Positions 23,156-31,729 of a stretch of DNA of 35,399 nucleotides are shown piece after piece (positions within the stretch are counted from its first letter, which is position 1; each line of letters starts with the position of its first letter). Below the pieces are notes generated by a model that made no database searches, was not told the DNA's origin, and worked only from the letters and a program-made list of their open reading frames with translations. The position numbers were made by a program, and so were the translations under genes. The stretch comes from Pseudomonas protegens (GTDB lineage Bacteria > Pseudomonadota > Gammaproteobacteria > Pseudomonadales > Pseudomonadaceae): NCBI RefSeq assembly GCF_003732485.1, contig NZ_MOAK01000092.1, positions 28,678 to 64,076 of the forward strand. The letters run 5' to 3'.

Positions 23156-24847
23156 TCACTGCTTGCCGCGCATGCTGTTGCGCCATATGCGGTAGGCCCT
23201 GATCCCCGAACGCACCGAACTGAACAGCAACTGGCCGTCCATTTCCCGGGTCATCCCCGAGCGTTCCAGCATCGCCAGGAAAGTACCGCGGGCACGGGCG
23301 ATCGCGAAGTAGATGCCCTGGGCGGCCAGGGTTTCGCGGATTTCCCGTAGCACCGCGATGCCGCTGACATCGATATCGGTCACCGCCTCGGCATTGAACA
23401 GCACCACCTCGGGCTGGCTTTCGCGCTGCACGGTTTCCAGCAGGCGCATCTTGAAGTAGTCGGCGTTGAAGAACAGGATCGCGTCGTCGAAGCGATACAC
23501 CACCAGGCCGGGCACCGTGCGGGCTTGCGGGTACTGGCGGATATCCACCTGGCCTTCGATGCCCGGCATCCAGCCCAGCACCGCGTCGGTGGGTTGGTAG
23601 ATGCTGTACAGCAGGCGCAGGATGGCCAGGGTCACGGCGAACATGATGCCCGGCAGCACGCCCAGCCCCAGCACACTGATGGTGGTCAGCAGGCACAGGC
23701 AGAACTCGAAGCGGCTGAGTCGGTAGATTTGCTTCAGGGACTTGACGTCGAGCAAGCCCCAGCCCGCCATCAACAGCACCGCGCCCAGGGCCGGCTGCGG
23801 AATCCACGCCATGGGCGCGGTGAAAAACAGCAGAATCAGCGCAATCGCCAGGGCGGCGATGATGCCCACCAGTTGGCTCTTGCCTCCGGCCATGTCGTTG
23901 ACCGCGGTACGCGAATCCGCACCGCTGATGGCAAAGCCCTGGGAGGCACCGGCGGCCAGGTTGCTCAGGCCCAGGGCGATGAATTCATGGTTGGCGTTGA
24001 TGGCGTAGCCATGGCGCGCCGCGAAGCTGCGGGCAGTGAGCATGGCGCTGCAGAAGCTCACGGTAGCGATGCCCAGCGCGTCGCGCAGCAGGCTCTTGCT
24101 TTCCTCCAGGGTGGTCTTGGGCCAGGACAACTCCGGCATCCCGGCCGGCACATGACCGAGGATCGCCACTCCGAGGCGGTCGAAACCCAATAGCCCGGCC
24201 AGCAAGGTGAACAGCGCCACCGTCAGCAGCGCTGCTGGCAGGCGCGGGTAGCGTCGCGGCAGCCAGATCAAAAGGCCCAGGCTGGCCAGGCCAACGACCA
24301 GGGTCAGGCCATGGATCTCCCCCAGACGCTGGAGAAAGTCCGCCAGCCCCAGAATGAAGCCGTCGCCTTCGATCTTGAAGCCCACCACCTTGCCCATTTG
24401 CCCGGCGATCAGGCTCAAACCGATCCCGTTGAGGTAGCCGATGAGGATCGGCCGCGAGAAGAAGCTGGCGATAAAACCCGCACGGGCGATCCCGGCGGCA
24501 ATCAGCATCAGGCCCACCAGCACGGTGACAATCATCGACAACTCGACGGTACGCTGCAGGTCGCCCATGGCCAAAGGCGCCACGGCCCCGCCGAGCATGG
24601 CGCAAGTGGCGGCATCGGGGCCGACCATCAGTTGCCGCGAGCTGCCGATCAAGGCATAGACGATCATCGGCAGCACACAGGCGTAAAGCCCGTACTGCGG
24701 CGGCAGGCCGACAATCTGCGCATAGGCGATGGCGATGGGGATCTGGATAGCCGCCACGGACAACCCGGCCCGCAGGTCGGCGCGCAACCATTCTCGGCGG
24801 TAGTGCAACAAGTTGGACAGGCCAGATAGACAGCGGGATAACGACAT
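23156..24847 (-). CDS. SulP/SLC26-family anion transporter with a STAS domain
   Basis: A 563-residue inner-membrane protein. About residues 20-410 hold the run of hydrophobic helices of the SulP fold, including AGLSVAAIQIPIAIAYAQI and GLPPQYGLYACVLPMIVYAL, the PPxxGLY element typical of the family. The C-terminal STAS domain starts near YRFDDAILFFNADYFKMRLL and has VVLFNAEAVTDIDVSGIAVL, the phospho-loop region DxDxSG. SulP proteins move sulfate, bicarbonate, dicarboxylates or chloride; the sequence alone does not say which. The start ATG 24,847 is preceded by AAAGGA; the frame extends to 25,045 but that part has no support. Monocistronic, host-like composition. Confidence 0.93.
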   Translation of the reverse strand: MSLSRCLSGLSNLLHYRREWLRADLRAGLSVAAIQIPIAIAYAQIVGLPPQYGLYACVLPMIVYALIGSSRQLMVGPDAATCAMLGGAVAPLAMGDLQRTVELSMIVTVLVGLMLIAAGIARAGFIASFFSRPILIGYLNGIGLSLIAGQMGKVVGFKIEGDGFILGLADFLQRLGEIHGLTLVVGLASLGLLIWLPRRYPRLPAALLTVALFTLLAGLLGFDRLGVAILGHVPAGMPELSWPKTTLEESKSLLRDALGIATVSFCSAMLTARSFAARHGYAINANHEFIALGLSNLAAGASQGFAISGADSRTAVNDMAGGKSQLVGIIAALAIALILLFFTAPMAWIPQPALGAVLLMAGWGLLDVKSLKQIYRLSRFEFCLCLLTTISVLGLGVLPGIMFAVTLAILRLLYSIYQPTDAVLGWMPGIEGQVDIRQYPQARTVPGLVVYRFDDAILFFNADYFKMRLLETVQRESQPEVVLFNAEAVTDIDVSGIAVLREIRETLAAQGIYFAIARARGTFLAMLERSGMTREMDGQLLFSSVRSGIRAYRIWRNSMRGKQ

Positions 24848-25314
24848 GCCGGGTCCTTTCGAAATATTCCGTTTCATTCTTTGGCAGCGATCTTGTTTGG
24901 CAAGGCGACGCGGGGCGTTATTCAAGCGAATCGGGCAACTTAGCGCCATGAGCTGGAGCAGCTTTTGCTTCGATCCACCCAGGTGATTGGCCATGGGCAA
25001 CCCGCATTTCGTCTTCACTAGCCATAGATCTACCTTGGAAAGCATTGAAAGCTGTCACGGGTGTGAGCGCCCGTCGTAGTGCCAGCCCTGCTCTCGCCGG
25101 GGTCGCGCCCAACCGAAGCCCTCGCAAAATCAAACACCCCGCCGTTGGTCCGAGAGGTGTTCATGATCCATGAAGCGGAACTATCGTTTTTTATTACATC
25201 GTATGGATACGTTCCTTTCAGGCACGCGTTCATGATTGATGCCAAGGCGCTCAAGGAGCAGAGCCATCCCTGTGCGCATATTATTTCCAATGACCTGCTA
25301 GAAGGAATAAAGTC
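24848..25314. promoter_or_regulatory. Divergent upstream region of the SulP gene and the small-protein operon
   Basis: A 467-bp gap between divergent genes. A plus-strand frame from ATG 25,163 with GAGAGG upstream (MIHEAELSFFITSYGY...) runs into the 68-residue gene in another frame; it may be an unrecognised small protein but I do not call it. AAGGA at about 25,304-25,308 serves the 68-residue gene. The composition changes from GC-rich to mixed here. Confidence 0.4.
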
Positions 25315-25521
25315 ATGTCTGGAAAATACAATGCGGAAAGTACGGAGACAGAACTCCAGATCTTCTCGAAACAATCGGATAATCCCGTAGTCCTGAAAGG
25401 CAATCTGACATCCCTGCACGACAAACCGGAAAAAATCCATCAGCTACTGGATATCCTCGAACTACCGAAAGGAACCGAAGTTCGAGTCATAACCAAGGCC
25501 GCATCAGTCATCGTGCGCTAA
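25315..25521 (+). CDS. 68-residue small protein, first gene of a modification-type operon
   Basis: Starts at ATG 25,315 with AAGGA eight bases upstream. The chain begins MSGKYNAESTETEL, followed by a strand-like PVVLKGNLTSL, a helix (EKIHQLLDILEL) and an end EVRVITKAASVIVR. There is no signal peptide, no cysteine and no obvious double-glycine leader end. It is followed after 9 bp by a strong hairpin and then by three enzyme-like genes. A short first gene, an attenuating hairpin and enzyme genes is the layout of many ribosomal-peptide operons, so it may be a substrate or carrier peptide; but its folded look (strand-helix-strand) also fits a small binding or antitoxin-like protein. Not recognised. 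Confidence 0.62.
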   Translation: MSGKYNAESTETELQIFSKQSDNPVVLKGNLTSLHDKPEKIHQLLDILELPKGTEVRVITKAASVIVR

Positions 25522-25530
25522 CCCAAGTGC

Positions 25531-25561
25531 CCTTGCACAAGTGCTAGTCACTTGTGCAAGG
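25531..25561 (+). promoter_or_regulatory. 13-bp perfect hairpin between the small-protein gene and the diiron-enzyme gene
   Basis: CCTTGCACAAGTG (25531-25543), 5-nt loop CTAGT, CACTTGTGCAAGG (25549-25561). No T run follows, so it is more likely an mRNA-stabilising or attenuating element than a full terminator. It would let the small gene be expressed in excess of the downstream enzymes. Confidence 0.7.
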
Positions 25562-25597
25562 ACGTGCAACGAACAAGAAGCCAATGGGTTAAAGATC

Positions 25598-27085
25598 ATG
25601 CAAAGCAAGGAAGCCACCCGTCTTGTCAGCGAACGCTTAAAAGATAACGTCTCTGTGGTGTTCTCGAACGACAAGACAACAATTGCATACGCGCTGTGGG
25701 AAGTGAAACTTCCTGTCAGTTGGGTAAACGCTCAACCCGTGATAAAAGACCTGCTTGATCGACGTATATCCCGTGCCCAGGCACTGGAGAATCCGATGGC
25801 CCATCCACTGGTAAATCTGCTCAGCGCACAGGGCTGTTTCACATCGATTGAAAAAACTCACTATTCTCTTAAAGAAATAAAAGCGCTGTTTGATCCGCTC
25901 CGTTCCGAATGGTACGCAACCTATTATGCCCATCTTGCCTGGGAACAAATAAGAACCGGAAAGTCCAACCGCAATGTATTGTTGGCCTGGTTGATACATA
26001 ACTATCACATCTCTCGCGCCGCTGGCATTGTAGCGGCCCGAATGGCGGCCTTGGGAAAAGAAACAGCCTCGACTCAATTCTTTCAACAGGATGCACTGGA
26101 AGAATATTGGCACTGTGATGCGTTCTACTCTCTGGATACGCCCTTGCTGCAAGGCGTCAGTCTGGCCGATGTGAAATCCTATGTGCCTCTGCCTGGTTCG
26201 CTGGCATTTGAAGAGCACTGCCTGCAAGTCGCAGAAACCGATCCATTAGGACATTTATTGATCGCCTATTTTCAAGAGTCGAGCATCGCTTTCGCCAGCG
26301 CCAGCAACGATTTCTATCAAGTCGTAGAGGATCAATACGACATCAAAGGTTTATTCAACACCTGGAAACAACATATCCAGATAGACGTCAACCATGGCCA
26401 TGCCGAGGGGCTCGGTCAATTATTGGACTCCGCTGTCGAAGTGGAAGCAGCTGTATTGGAGCGCGCGTTGCGCAACGCCTGGCTCGGCTTTTATTTTCTA
26501 TGTTGTAGCCTGGACGACATTCAACAGGAGCAGCACGGCGATGAAATATACCTGCGGCTACCGGTTGAACAGAATGCAGCCCGCAATCTCGCTAACTTGT
26601 GGGAAGCGCTGACCAACCATCTCGGCACGGAAAAGTTTCCCCAGACGGCCCGCTTGCGCGATGTCGATCAGGCTTTTCTAGTCGACGGATTATGCAAGAG
26701 TGCTTTTCGGGCGCTCGGCTTTGCTCGCGACCACGATCAGATCATCGCCTGCGGGGGAGTTGCTAAAGCTTTCTCCCGGCATGCCAAGCCAAGCAAATCC
26801 GACAATCCACTCAATCCATGGTCGGTGGCCATCACCAACCACTTGTTGGAAGCCGCCAACTGCCCCGCCACCTGGTTGATGCTGACTAGCCTGCTAGGCG
26901 AACGACTCACCCAGTTCAAGTTGACTGATGCGGTGAGAACCTGCATCGAACAGGCACTGCGCGGCTGCGTAGTGAGCAGCCCAAACTGCCGCTTACCTTC
27001 AACGGCGTTGCGCCAGCTGGACGAACTGATAGTCCGCTGGCTTGGCAGTCGCGATCTGATGCCGCACAGGTTGTTACAGATATAG
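25598..27085 (+). CDS. Haem-oxygenase-like (HDO/TenA-PqqC fold) putative diiron enzyme
   Basis: A 495-residue helical protein. RNVLLAWLIHNYHISRAAG (125-143) resembles the PqqC/TenA helix. ALEEYWHCDAFYSL (166-179) gives an E..H pair at E169 and H172. FQESSIAF supplies E227. WKQHIQIDVNHGHAEGLGQL (256-275) has H259, D263 and H266, the H...D..H helix of haem-oxygenase-like diiron oxidases. NCBI-style annotation for such proteins is usually iron-containing redox enzyme. Known members oxidise amino acids, fatty acids or peptides. The extra 200 residues after the fold are unlike the small, single-domain members. Start ATG 25,598; a longer frame from 25,541 overlaps the hairpin and is unlikely. The gene is 14 bp before the metalloprotease-like gene. 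Fold likely; substrate unknown. Confidence 0.68.
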   Translation: MQSKEATRLVSERLKDNVSVVFSNDKTTIAYALWEVKLPVSWVNAQPVIKDLLDRRISRAQALENPMAHPLVNLLSAQGCFTSIEKTHYSLKEIKALFDPLRSEWYATYYAHLAWEQIRTGKSNRNVLLAWLIHNYHISRAAGIVAARMAALGKETASTQFFQQDALEEYWHCDAFYSLDTPLLQGVSLADVKSYVPLPGSLAFEEHCLQVAETDPLGHLLIAYFQESSIAFASASNDFYQVVEDQYDIKGLFNTWKQHIQIDVNHGHAEGLGQLLDSAVEVEAAVLERALRNAWLGFYFLCCSLDDIQQEQHGDEIYLRLPVEQNAARNLANLWEALTNHLGTEKFPQTARLRDVDQAFLVDGLCKSAFRALGFARDHDQIIACGGVAKAFSRHAKPSKSDNPLNPWSVAITNHLLEAANCPATWLMLTSLLGERLTQFKLTDAVRTCIEQALRGCVVSSPNCRLPSTALRQLDELIVRWLGSRDLMPHRLLQI

Positions 27086-27098
27086 GACGGGGTCAGCA

Positions 27099-28073
27099 AT
27101 GTCGCACTTCTCTCTCCATGGACAGTACCGCGTACAAAGCCGGCGAGACTATGCCACATCAGCACTGGAGGGTGAGTGGTATGGCGGCCCGGGTTTGCTG
27201 GGCAATGTGGGTATCAATGAGGCATTACGGGCCCATCCGTTCTGGACTGGACAGGTACAAGTGGAGTTGCGGCCAGCGCTAATCAGTCAACGTTTCGGCA
27301 AATTCGCCTCCGAACCGGACATTCTCTACAAGCATGACCTGTTCATCCCCTCCCCCGACAGCGATGCCATGCTAGAAAATATTGTCGATGTGCTCAAGTC
27401 GTGGCAGAACTGGATCCAGCGGAAAAAATTTGTCCAGACGCTGTTCTGTGCTGAAGACTATCAGCACGCCATGGGGCATTTAAGCGACTTGCAAACGACC
27501 ATCGCCAATGAATATATGGTGCATGAGGCCGGGCACTTCATTGCCTATGATGTATTTACCAAACAGAACGATGGTTATTTCGCACCCGGCGGAAAAGCCG
27601 TGTGGCCGCTTATTTACCTTGAGGAGTTCCGCGCGGATTTGAATGCGTTCGGATTTGCGGTAAAACTGCTACCGCCTGAACAGGCTGTACAAATCTTCCT
27701 GTATAACCTGCTACTTCGCTTTGGCGTTCATCGCCAGGGCATATTGACGCTGCACAGTGCACCTTACGGCCTGATACCTTATCTCTTGTTCTGTTTACTG
27801 AACGAGCTTGGCTTTGTTGCGGTTACTAACGTGCACGGGCGTTATTGTTTCAAGTTAGGCAGCCTTCATACAACAACCCTCATCGGCTTAATGCAAGACT
27901 GTGCCCATCATGCGAAAGTACAATTGAACACGGTGGAAATGGCCACCACTTGTTCATGGGAGCGGGCTCTCGCCGCAGCGAGTTACGTTCGAAATCGGTT
28001 GGAAAAATATGAACAGACCAGGCAATTCGCATTGGTAATGAACCAGCCTGCAACAGGCAAGGAACAAGCATGA
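27099..28073 (+). CDS. HEXXH metalloprotease-like protein
   Basis: A 324-residue protein. NEYMVHEAGHFIAYDV (138-151) has the zinc motif HEAGH (142-146), and YLEEFRADLNAFGF (173-186), some 30 residues on, gives E175/E176 and D180 as the third-ligand region of gluzincin-type peptidases. No signal peptide is present, so it acts in the cytoplasm. It has a GGACGGGG ribosome site and follows the diiron-type gene by 13 bp; its stop overlaps the peroxiredoxin start (ATGA). If the operon modifies the 68-residue protein, this is the natural candidate for cutting it. It could instead be a non-proteolytic metal enzyme. No named family recognised beyond the motif. Confidence 0.68.
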   Translation: MSHFSLHGQYRVQSRRDYATSALEGEWYGGPGLLGNVGINEALRAHPFWTGQVQVELRPALISQRFGKFASEPDILYKHDLFIPSPDSDAMLENIVDVLKSWQNWIQRKKFVQTLFCAEDYQHAMGHLSDLQTTIANEYMVHEAGHFIAYDVFTKQNDGYFAPGGKAVWPLIYLEEFRADLNAFGFAVKLLPPEQAVQIFLYNLLLRFGVHRQGILTLHSAPYGLIPYLLFCLLNELGFVAVTNVHGRYCFKLGSLHTTTLIGLMQDCAHHAKVQLNTVEMATTCSWERALAAASYVRNRLEKYEQTRQFALVMNQPATGKEQA

Positions 28074-28639
28074 CTGAGCAGCAACCTAATCCCTATACGC
28101 TTCCTCCTGACTTGCCTGTCCCGCAGGATGACGGTGAGTGTGATCATCTAGCGAGAATGCGGTTGCCGGAAATCGAATTGACCTCCACAGAGGGCAAACT
28201 CTGGAATCTGACTAAACACGCCGGGAAAACAATAGTCTATATCTACCCGGCCACCGGCGTACCAGGCAAAGACCCCATACCAGACTGGGATACTATTCCA
28301 GGAGCACCGGGTTGCACCTTGCAGTCACTGGGCTTTGGCGAGCGTTACGAGCAGTTTAAGAAGATGGGGTATCAGGTATTCGGTGTCAGCGGACAGAGTG
28401 CAGCCGAACAGATCGAGTTCAAGCAACGAACAAAGCTACCCTTCATACTCTTGAACGATTCAAACTTCACTCTGCGAGACAAACTCGGCCTACCCACCTT
28501 CCAAGCCCACAGTCAATTGTTTTACAAGCGTTTGGCGCTGATAGTGGAAGACGGGAACATCAGGCAGGTGTTTTACCCAGTATTTCCACCGGATCAATGC
28601 GCGGCCAAAGTATTGGCATGGCTGGAGAGCAACGAATAG
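28070..28639 (+). CDS. Peroxiredoxin-like thiol protein (AhpC/TSA fold)
   Basis: A 189-residue thioredoxin-fold protein. MRLPEIELTSTEGKLWNLTK (30-49) is the N-terminal peroxiredoxin strand pair, TIVYIYPATGVPG (54-66) the core strand, and IPGAPGCTLQSLGF (76-89) contains C82 in the PGCT motif used as the peroxidatic cysteine. Between the strand and the motif there is an insertion compared with Prx Q (PxxxTPGC), here about 15 residues. FGVSGQSAAEQIEFKQRTKL and PFILLNDSNFTLRDKLGLP match BCP/PrxQ-type proteins. Other cysteines (C24 and C177) could resolve the disulfide. It is the last gene of the operon, with a 4-bp overlap. In this setting it may remove peroxide made by the oxidase or reduce a product. 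Confidence 0.87.
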   Translation: MTEQQPNPYTLPPDLPVPQDDGECDHLARMRLPEIELTSTEGKLWNLTKHAGKTIVYIYPATGVPGKDPIPDWDTIPGAPGCTLQSLGFGERYEQFKKMGYQVFGVSGQSAAEQIEFKQRTKLPFILLNDSNFTLRDKLGLPTFQAHSQLFYKRLALIVEDGNIRQVFYPVFPPDQCAAKVLAWLESNE

Positions 28640-28664
28640 GCCTGCTTGACGGCAGGCCATTTTA
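28639..28664 (+). terminator. Terminator of the small-protein operon
   Basis: GGCCTGC (28639-28645), a 6-nt loop, GCAGGCC (28652-28658), then ATTTTAGAGTTT. The stem is perfect and starts inside the peroxiredoxin stop codon. Confidence 0.75.
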
Positions 28665-29007
28665 GAGTTTCTCTTAAGGGTGTTCCAGCCTGTGCAAATG
28701 ACCACCGGTCACCTACCTTGAAACGCCTCGGTGTTCGCTCCATTGGTGGTCGGAGAATTTTTTGACTAGCATTAAACCGCGCTAAGACTTTACCCTGAAT
28801 TGTTAGAGGTGATGCCAACGTGGCTCTGGACGGAAGGTTAATCCGCAGGAAACGGATTGACTTGTACGTTCGCTCTGACTGAGTGCCTATGAGGCCGATA
28901 TGGAGATCATCTCTGTGGTGGATGTACCGCGATGGATGGACACGATTTCCCCTGACCCCCTCGAGACGGCCGACTGACGCCCGAACACGAGCCAGAGGAA
29001 GCCGTTT
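28665..29007. other. Intergenic region before vgrG
   Basis: A 343-bp gap with no supported gene. A possible long-range pairing GACCACC/GGTGGTC followed by TTTTTT lies near 28,700-28,765. The ribosome site AGAGGAAG precedes vgrG. No sigma-54 or other promoter was convincing. Confidence 0.4.
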
Positions 29008-31257
29008 ATGGCAATAACGCAAAACAACCGCTTGGTGCAGGTCGACAGTCCCCTCGGCGGCGATGTCCTGTTGCTGCAGAGCATGGAAGGCAGCGAAGAG
29101 CTGGGGCGGTTGTTCCACTACGAATTGGACCTCGCCTCCGAAAACCGAGCGATCACGTTCGACCAGTTGCTGGGCAAGCCGATGGGCCTGACCCTGGAGC
29201 TGCACGACGGCAGCAAACGCTATTTCCACGGCATTGCCTGCAGCTGCCGGCAAGTGACCGGCCTCGGTCAGTTCGCCGGCTACCGCGTCAGCCTACGGCC
29301 CTGGTTCTGGCTGCTCACGCGCACTTCGGACTGCCGGATTTTCCAGAACAAAACGGTGCCGGAGATCATCAAGCAGGTGTTCCGCGACCTCGGGTACTCC
29401 GATTTCGAAGACTGCCTGAGCGGCAACTACCGCGAGTGGGAATATTGCGTGCAGTACCGCGAAACCAGCTTTGACTTCGTCAGTCGGTTGATGGAGCACG
29501 AAGGCATCTATTACTACTTTCGCCATGAGCAGGCGCGTCATGTGCTGGTGTTTGCCGACGCCTATGGCGCCCACTCCACGGTGGCCGACTATGACTCGGT
29601 GCCCTTCTACCCGCCCGATCGGCAAATGCGCGAGCGCGACCATTTCTACGATTGGCAACTTGAGCGGGAAGTCCAACCCGGTTCTCTGGAGCTAAACGAC
29701 TACGACTTCAAGCGCCCCCGCGCCAGACTGGAGGTGCGCTCCAGTGTGTCGCGCAGTCACAGCAACGGCGACCACCCGCTCTACGACTATCCCGGTGAAT
29801 ACGTACAGAGCAACGATGGCGAGCACTACGCGCGTACCCGCATCGAAGCCATTCACAGCCAGTTCGAGCGCGTGCAGCTGCGCGGCCGCGCCCGCGGGCT
29901 GGGCTGCGGCCATTTGTTCAAGCTGACCGGCTACGAGCGCGAGGACCAGAACCGCGAATACCTGGTGGTGTTCGCACGCTATCAGATACGCCAGGAGCTC
30001 TATGAAAGTGGGCAGTTGGACCTGGCCGAGCAGTTCACCAGCGAGCTGGACTGCATGGATGCCAGCCAGGCCTTCCGCCCTCTCCCACTGACCCCCATGC
30101 CCATTGTTCGCGGGCCGCAGACCGCCGTGGTGGTCGGCCCCGATGGCGAGGAGATTTGGACCGACCAGTATGGCCGGGTCAAAGTGCATTTCTACTGGGA
30201 CCGCCACGACCAATCCAATGCCAATAGCTCCTGCTGGATGCGCGTGTCCCAGGCCTGGGCCGGCAAGAACTGGGGGGCGGTGCAGATCCCGCGGATCGGT
30301 CAGGAAGTGATCGTCAGCTTCATCGAAGGCAACCCGGATCGGCCGATCATCACTGGCCGCGTCTACAACGCCGAACAGACCGTGCCCTACACGCTACCGG
30401 CCAATGCCACTCAGAGCGGAGTGAAAAGCCGTTCGAGCAAGGACGGCTCACCGGCCAATTTCAATGAAATCCGCATGGAGGACAAGAAAGGCGCAGAGCA
30501 ACTGTTTATCCATGCCGAGAAGAACCAGGACATCGAGGTCGAGAACGACGAGACCCACTGGGTCGGCCACGACCGCCGCAAGACCATCGACAACGACGAG
30601 ACTGTGCACGTCAAACACGACCGCACCGAAACCGTCGATCACAACGAGACCATCACCATCGGCGTCAACCGCACCGAAAGCGTGGGCAACAACGAGGACA
30701 TCAGCATTGGCGTCAACCGTACCGAAAGCGTCGGCAACAACGAGACGATCAGCATAGGCCGCAACCGCACGATCAGCGTGGGCGCCAGCGAAACCGCGAC
30801 CGTGGCCCTGCAACGCACCCATGCGGTAGGTATCAACGAGACGATCGCCATCGGCGCCGCGCAGGAAGTAGTCATCGGTGCCTTTCAAACGGTGAATGTC
30901 GGGGCCTACCAAAACGTCAACGTGGGCCTCTACCAGTCGACCAATGTGGGCGCCGACCGCTCGGTGGACGTCGGAGCCAATCTTTCAACGACGGTAAAAG
31001 AAAACGAATCGCGCCAGGTCGGTGCAGGACGCACGACCGATATCGACAAGGACGATGAGCTGACGGTGGGCAAGAACCTTGTCATCGATGCCGGTGACTC
31101 GGTGACCATCAAGACCGGCAAAGCCAGCATCGTCATGAAGAAGGACGGCACCATCAGCATCAGCGGCAAGGACATCACCATAGACGGCTCTGGTGCGATC
31201 AACATCAAGGCCAACAAGAACGTGGTGATCAAGGGACGCAAGATCCTGCAAAACTAG
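29008..31257 (+). CDS. vgrG: VgrG spike protein of the type VI secretion system
   Basis: A 749-residue VgrG. The N-terminal gp27-like part (1 to about 380) begins with NRLVQVDSPLGGDVLLLQSM and contains EGIYYYFRHEQ. The gp5 OB-fold follows with GPDGEEIWTDQYGRVKVHF and MRVSQAWAGKNWGAVQIPR, and GQEVIVSFIEGNPDRPIITG, the canonical VgrG core. The C-terminal beta-helix has repeated NxTxSVGxNExISIG units, ending in a short strand-rich tip (KNVVIKGRKILQN). There is no appended effector domain, so it probably carries a separate PAAR-type effector. Start at ATG with AGAGGAAG upstream. It heads a six-gene module that matches P. aeruginosa vgrG1b (PA0095) and its followers. Which T6SS apparatus it loads is not visible in the window. 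Confidence 0.97.
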   Translation: MAITQNNRLVQVDSPLGGDVLLLQSMEGSEELGRLFHYELDLASENRAITFDQLLGKPMGLTLELHDGSKRYFHGIACSCRQVTGLGQFAGYRVSLRPWFWLLTRTSDCRIFQNKTVPEIIKQVFRDLGYSDFEDCLSGNYREWEYCVQYRETSFDFVSRLMEHEGIYYYFRHEQARHVLVFADAYGAHSTVADYDSVPFYPPDRQMRERDHFYDWQLEREVQPGSLELNDYDFKRPRARLEVRSSVSRSHSNGDHPLYDYPGEYVQSNDGEHYARTRIEAIHSQFERVQLRGRARGLGCGHLFKLTGYEREDQNREYLVVFARYQIRQELYESGQLDLAEQFTSELDCMDASQAFRPLPLTPMPIVRGPQTAVVVGPDGEEIWTDQYGRVKVHFYWDRHDQSNANSSCWMRVSQAWAGKNWGAVQIPRIGQEVIVSFIEGNPDRPIITGRVYNAEQTVPYTLPANATQSGVKSRSSKDGSPANFNEIRMEDKKGAEQLFIHAEKNQDIEVENDETHWVGHDRRKTIDNDETVHVKHDRTETVDHNETITIGVNRTESVGNNEDISIGVNRTESVGNNETISIGRNRTISVGASETATVALQRTHAVGINETIAIGAAQEVVIGAFQTVNVGAYQNVNVGLYQSTNVGADRSVDVGANLSTTVKENESRQVGAGRTTDIDKDDELTVGKNLVIDAGDSVTIKTGKASIVMKKDGTISISGKDITIDGSGAINIKANKNVVIKGRKILQN
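30661..30756 (+). repeat. 48-bp tandem repeat within the VgrG beta-helix
   Basis: Two near-identical 48-bp units (30661-30708 and 30709-30756) encode GVNRTESVGNNEDISI and GVNRTESVGNNETISI. Weaker copies lie on both sides. The unit length of 16 residues is one beta-helix turn pair, so changes in copy number would lengthen or shorten the needle. Confidence 0.85.
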
Positions 31258-31268
31258 GAGTAACGCGT

Positions 31269-31715
31269 ATGACGGTTCAATACTCACTGCCCGCGCAGGC
31301 CCGCATCGATGGCGTAGTCGTCGGTGTACTGCTCGACCTGCCACAGGCCAGTGCGCCCTTGGTGACCTACCCCGGCTGTCCCGAGCAACAGAGCATCGCC
31401 GCCCGCAGCACCACCCTGCTCTCCCCTGAAGACATCGGCAGCCAAGTGGCGCTGATGTTCGAAGATGGCGACCCTTCCCGCCCACTAGTGATCGGCCGCC
31501 TGCTGAGCCAGGCCATGGCGCCCGAACCGGTCGCCAGCGTGCAACTGGACGACCAGCGCCTGGAACTGCGCGCCGAACGCGAGATCGTGCTGCGTTGCGG
31601 CAAGGCCAGCATCACCCTGACCCGCGCGGGCAAAGTGATCATCCAGGGCGCCTATCTGTCCAGTCGCTCCAGCGGGGTCAACCGCATCAAGGGCGGTTCG
31701 GTGCAGATCAACTAG
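31269..31715 (+). CDS. DUF6484 domain protein of the VgrG module
   Basis: A 148-residue protein 11 bp after vgrG with AGGAG upstream. It has the domain opening QARIDGVVVGVLLDLPQASA and the middle DIGSQVALMFEDGDPSRPLV, ending IGRLL, a beta-rich OB-like element echoing the VgrG core (GDPSRPLVIGR against NPDRPIITGR). A C-terminal strand pattern VLRCGKASITLTRAGKVIIQG resembles the VgrG beta-helix tip (KASIVMKKDGTISISG). It looks like a truncated spike-type adaptor. It corresponds by position to PA0096. Role inferred: sits with VgrG or assists effector docking. Confidence 0.88.
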   Translation: MTVQYSLPAQARIDGVVVGVLLDLPQASAPLVTYPGCPEQQSIAARSTTLLSPEDIGSQVALMFEDGDPSRPLVIGRLLSQAMAPEPVASVQLDDQRLELRAEREIVLRCGKASITLTRAGKVIIQGAYLSSRSSGVNRIKGGSVQIN

Positions 31716-31729
31716 ACAGGTAGTCGCCT

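Noticed and set aside
25163..25390. Plus-strand frame MIHEAELSFFITSYGY... with a GAGAGG ribosome site
   Set aside because: It overlaps the better supported 68-residue gene in another frame and its C-terminal part becomes a basic, low-complexity run; no family recognised.
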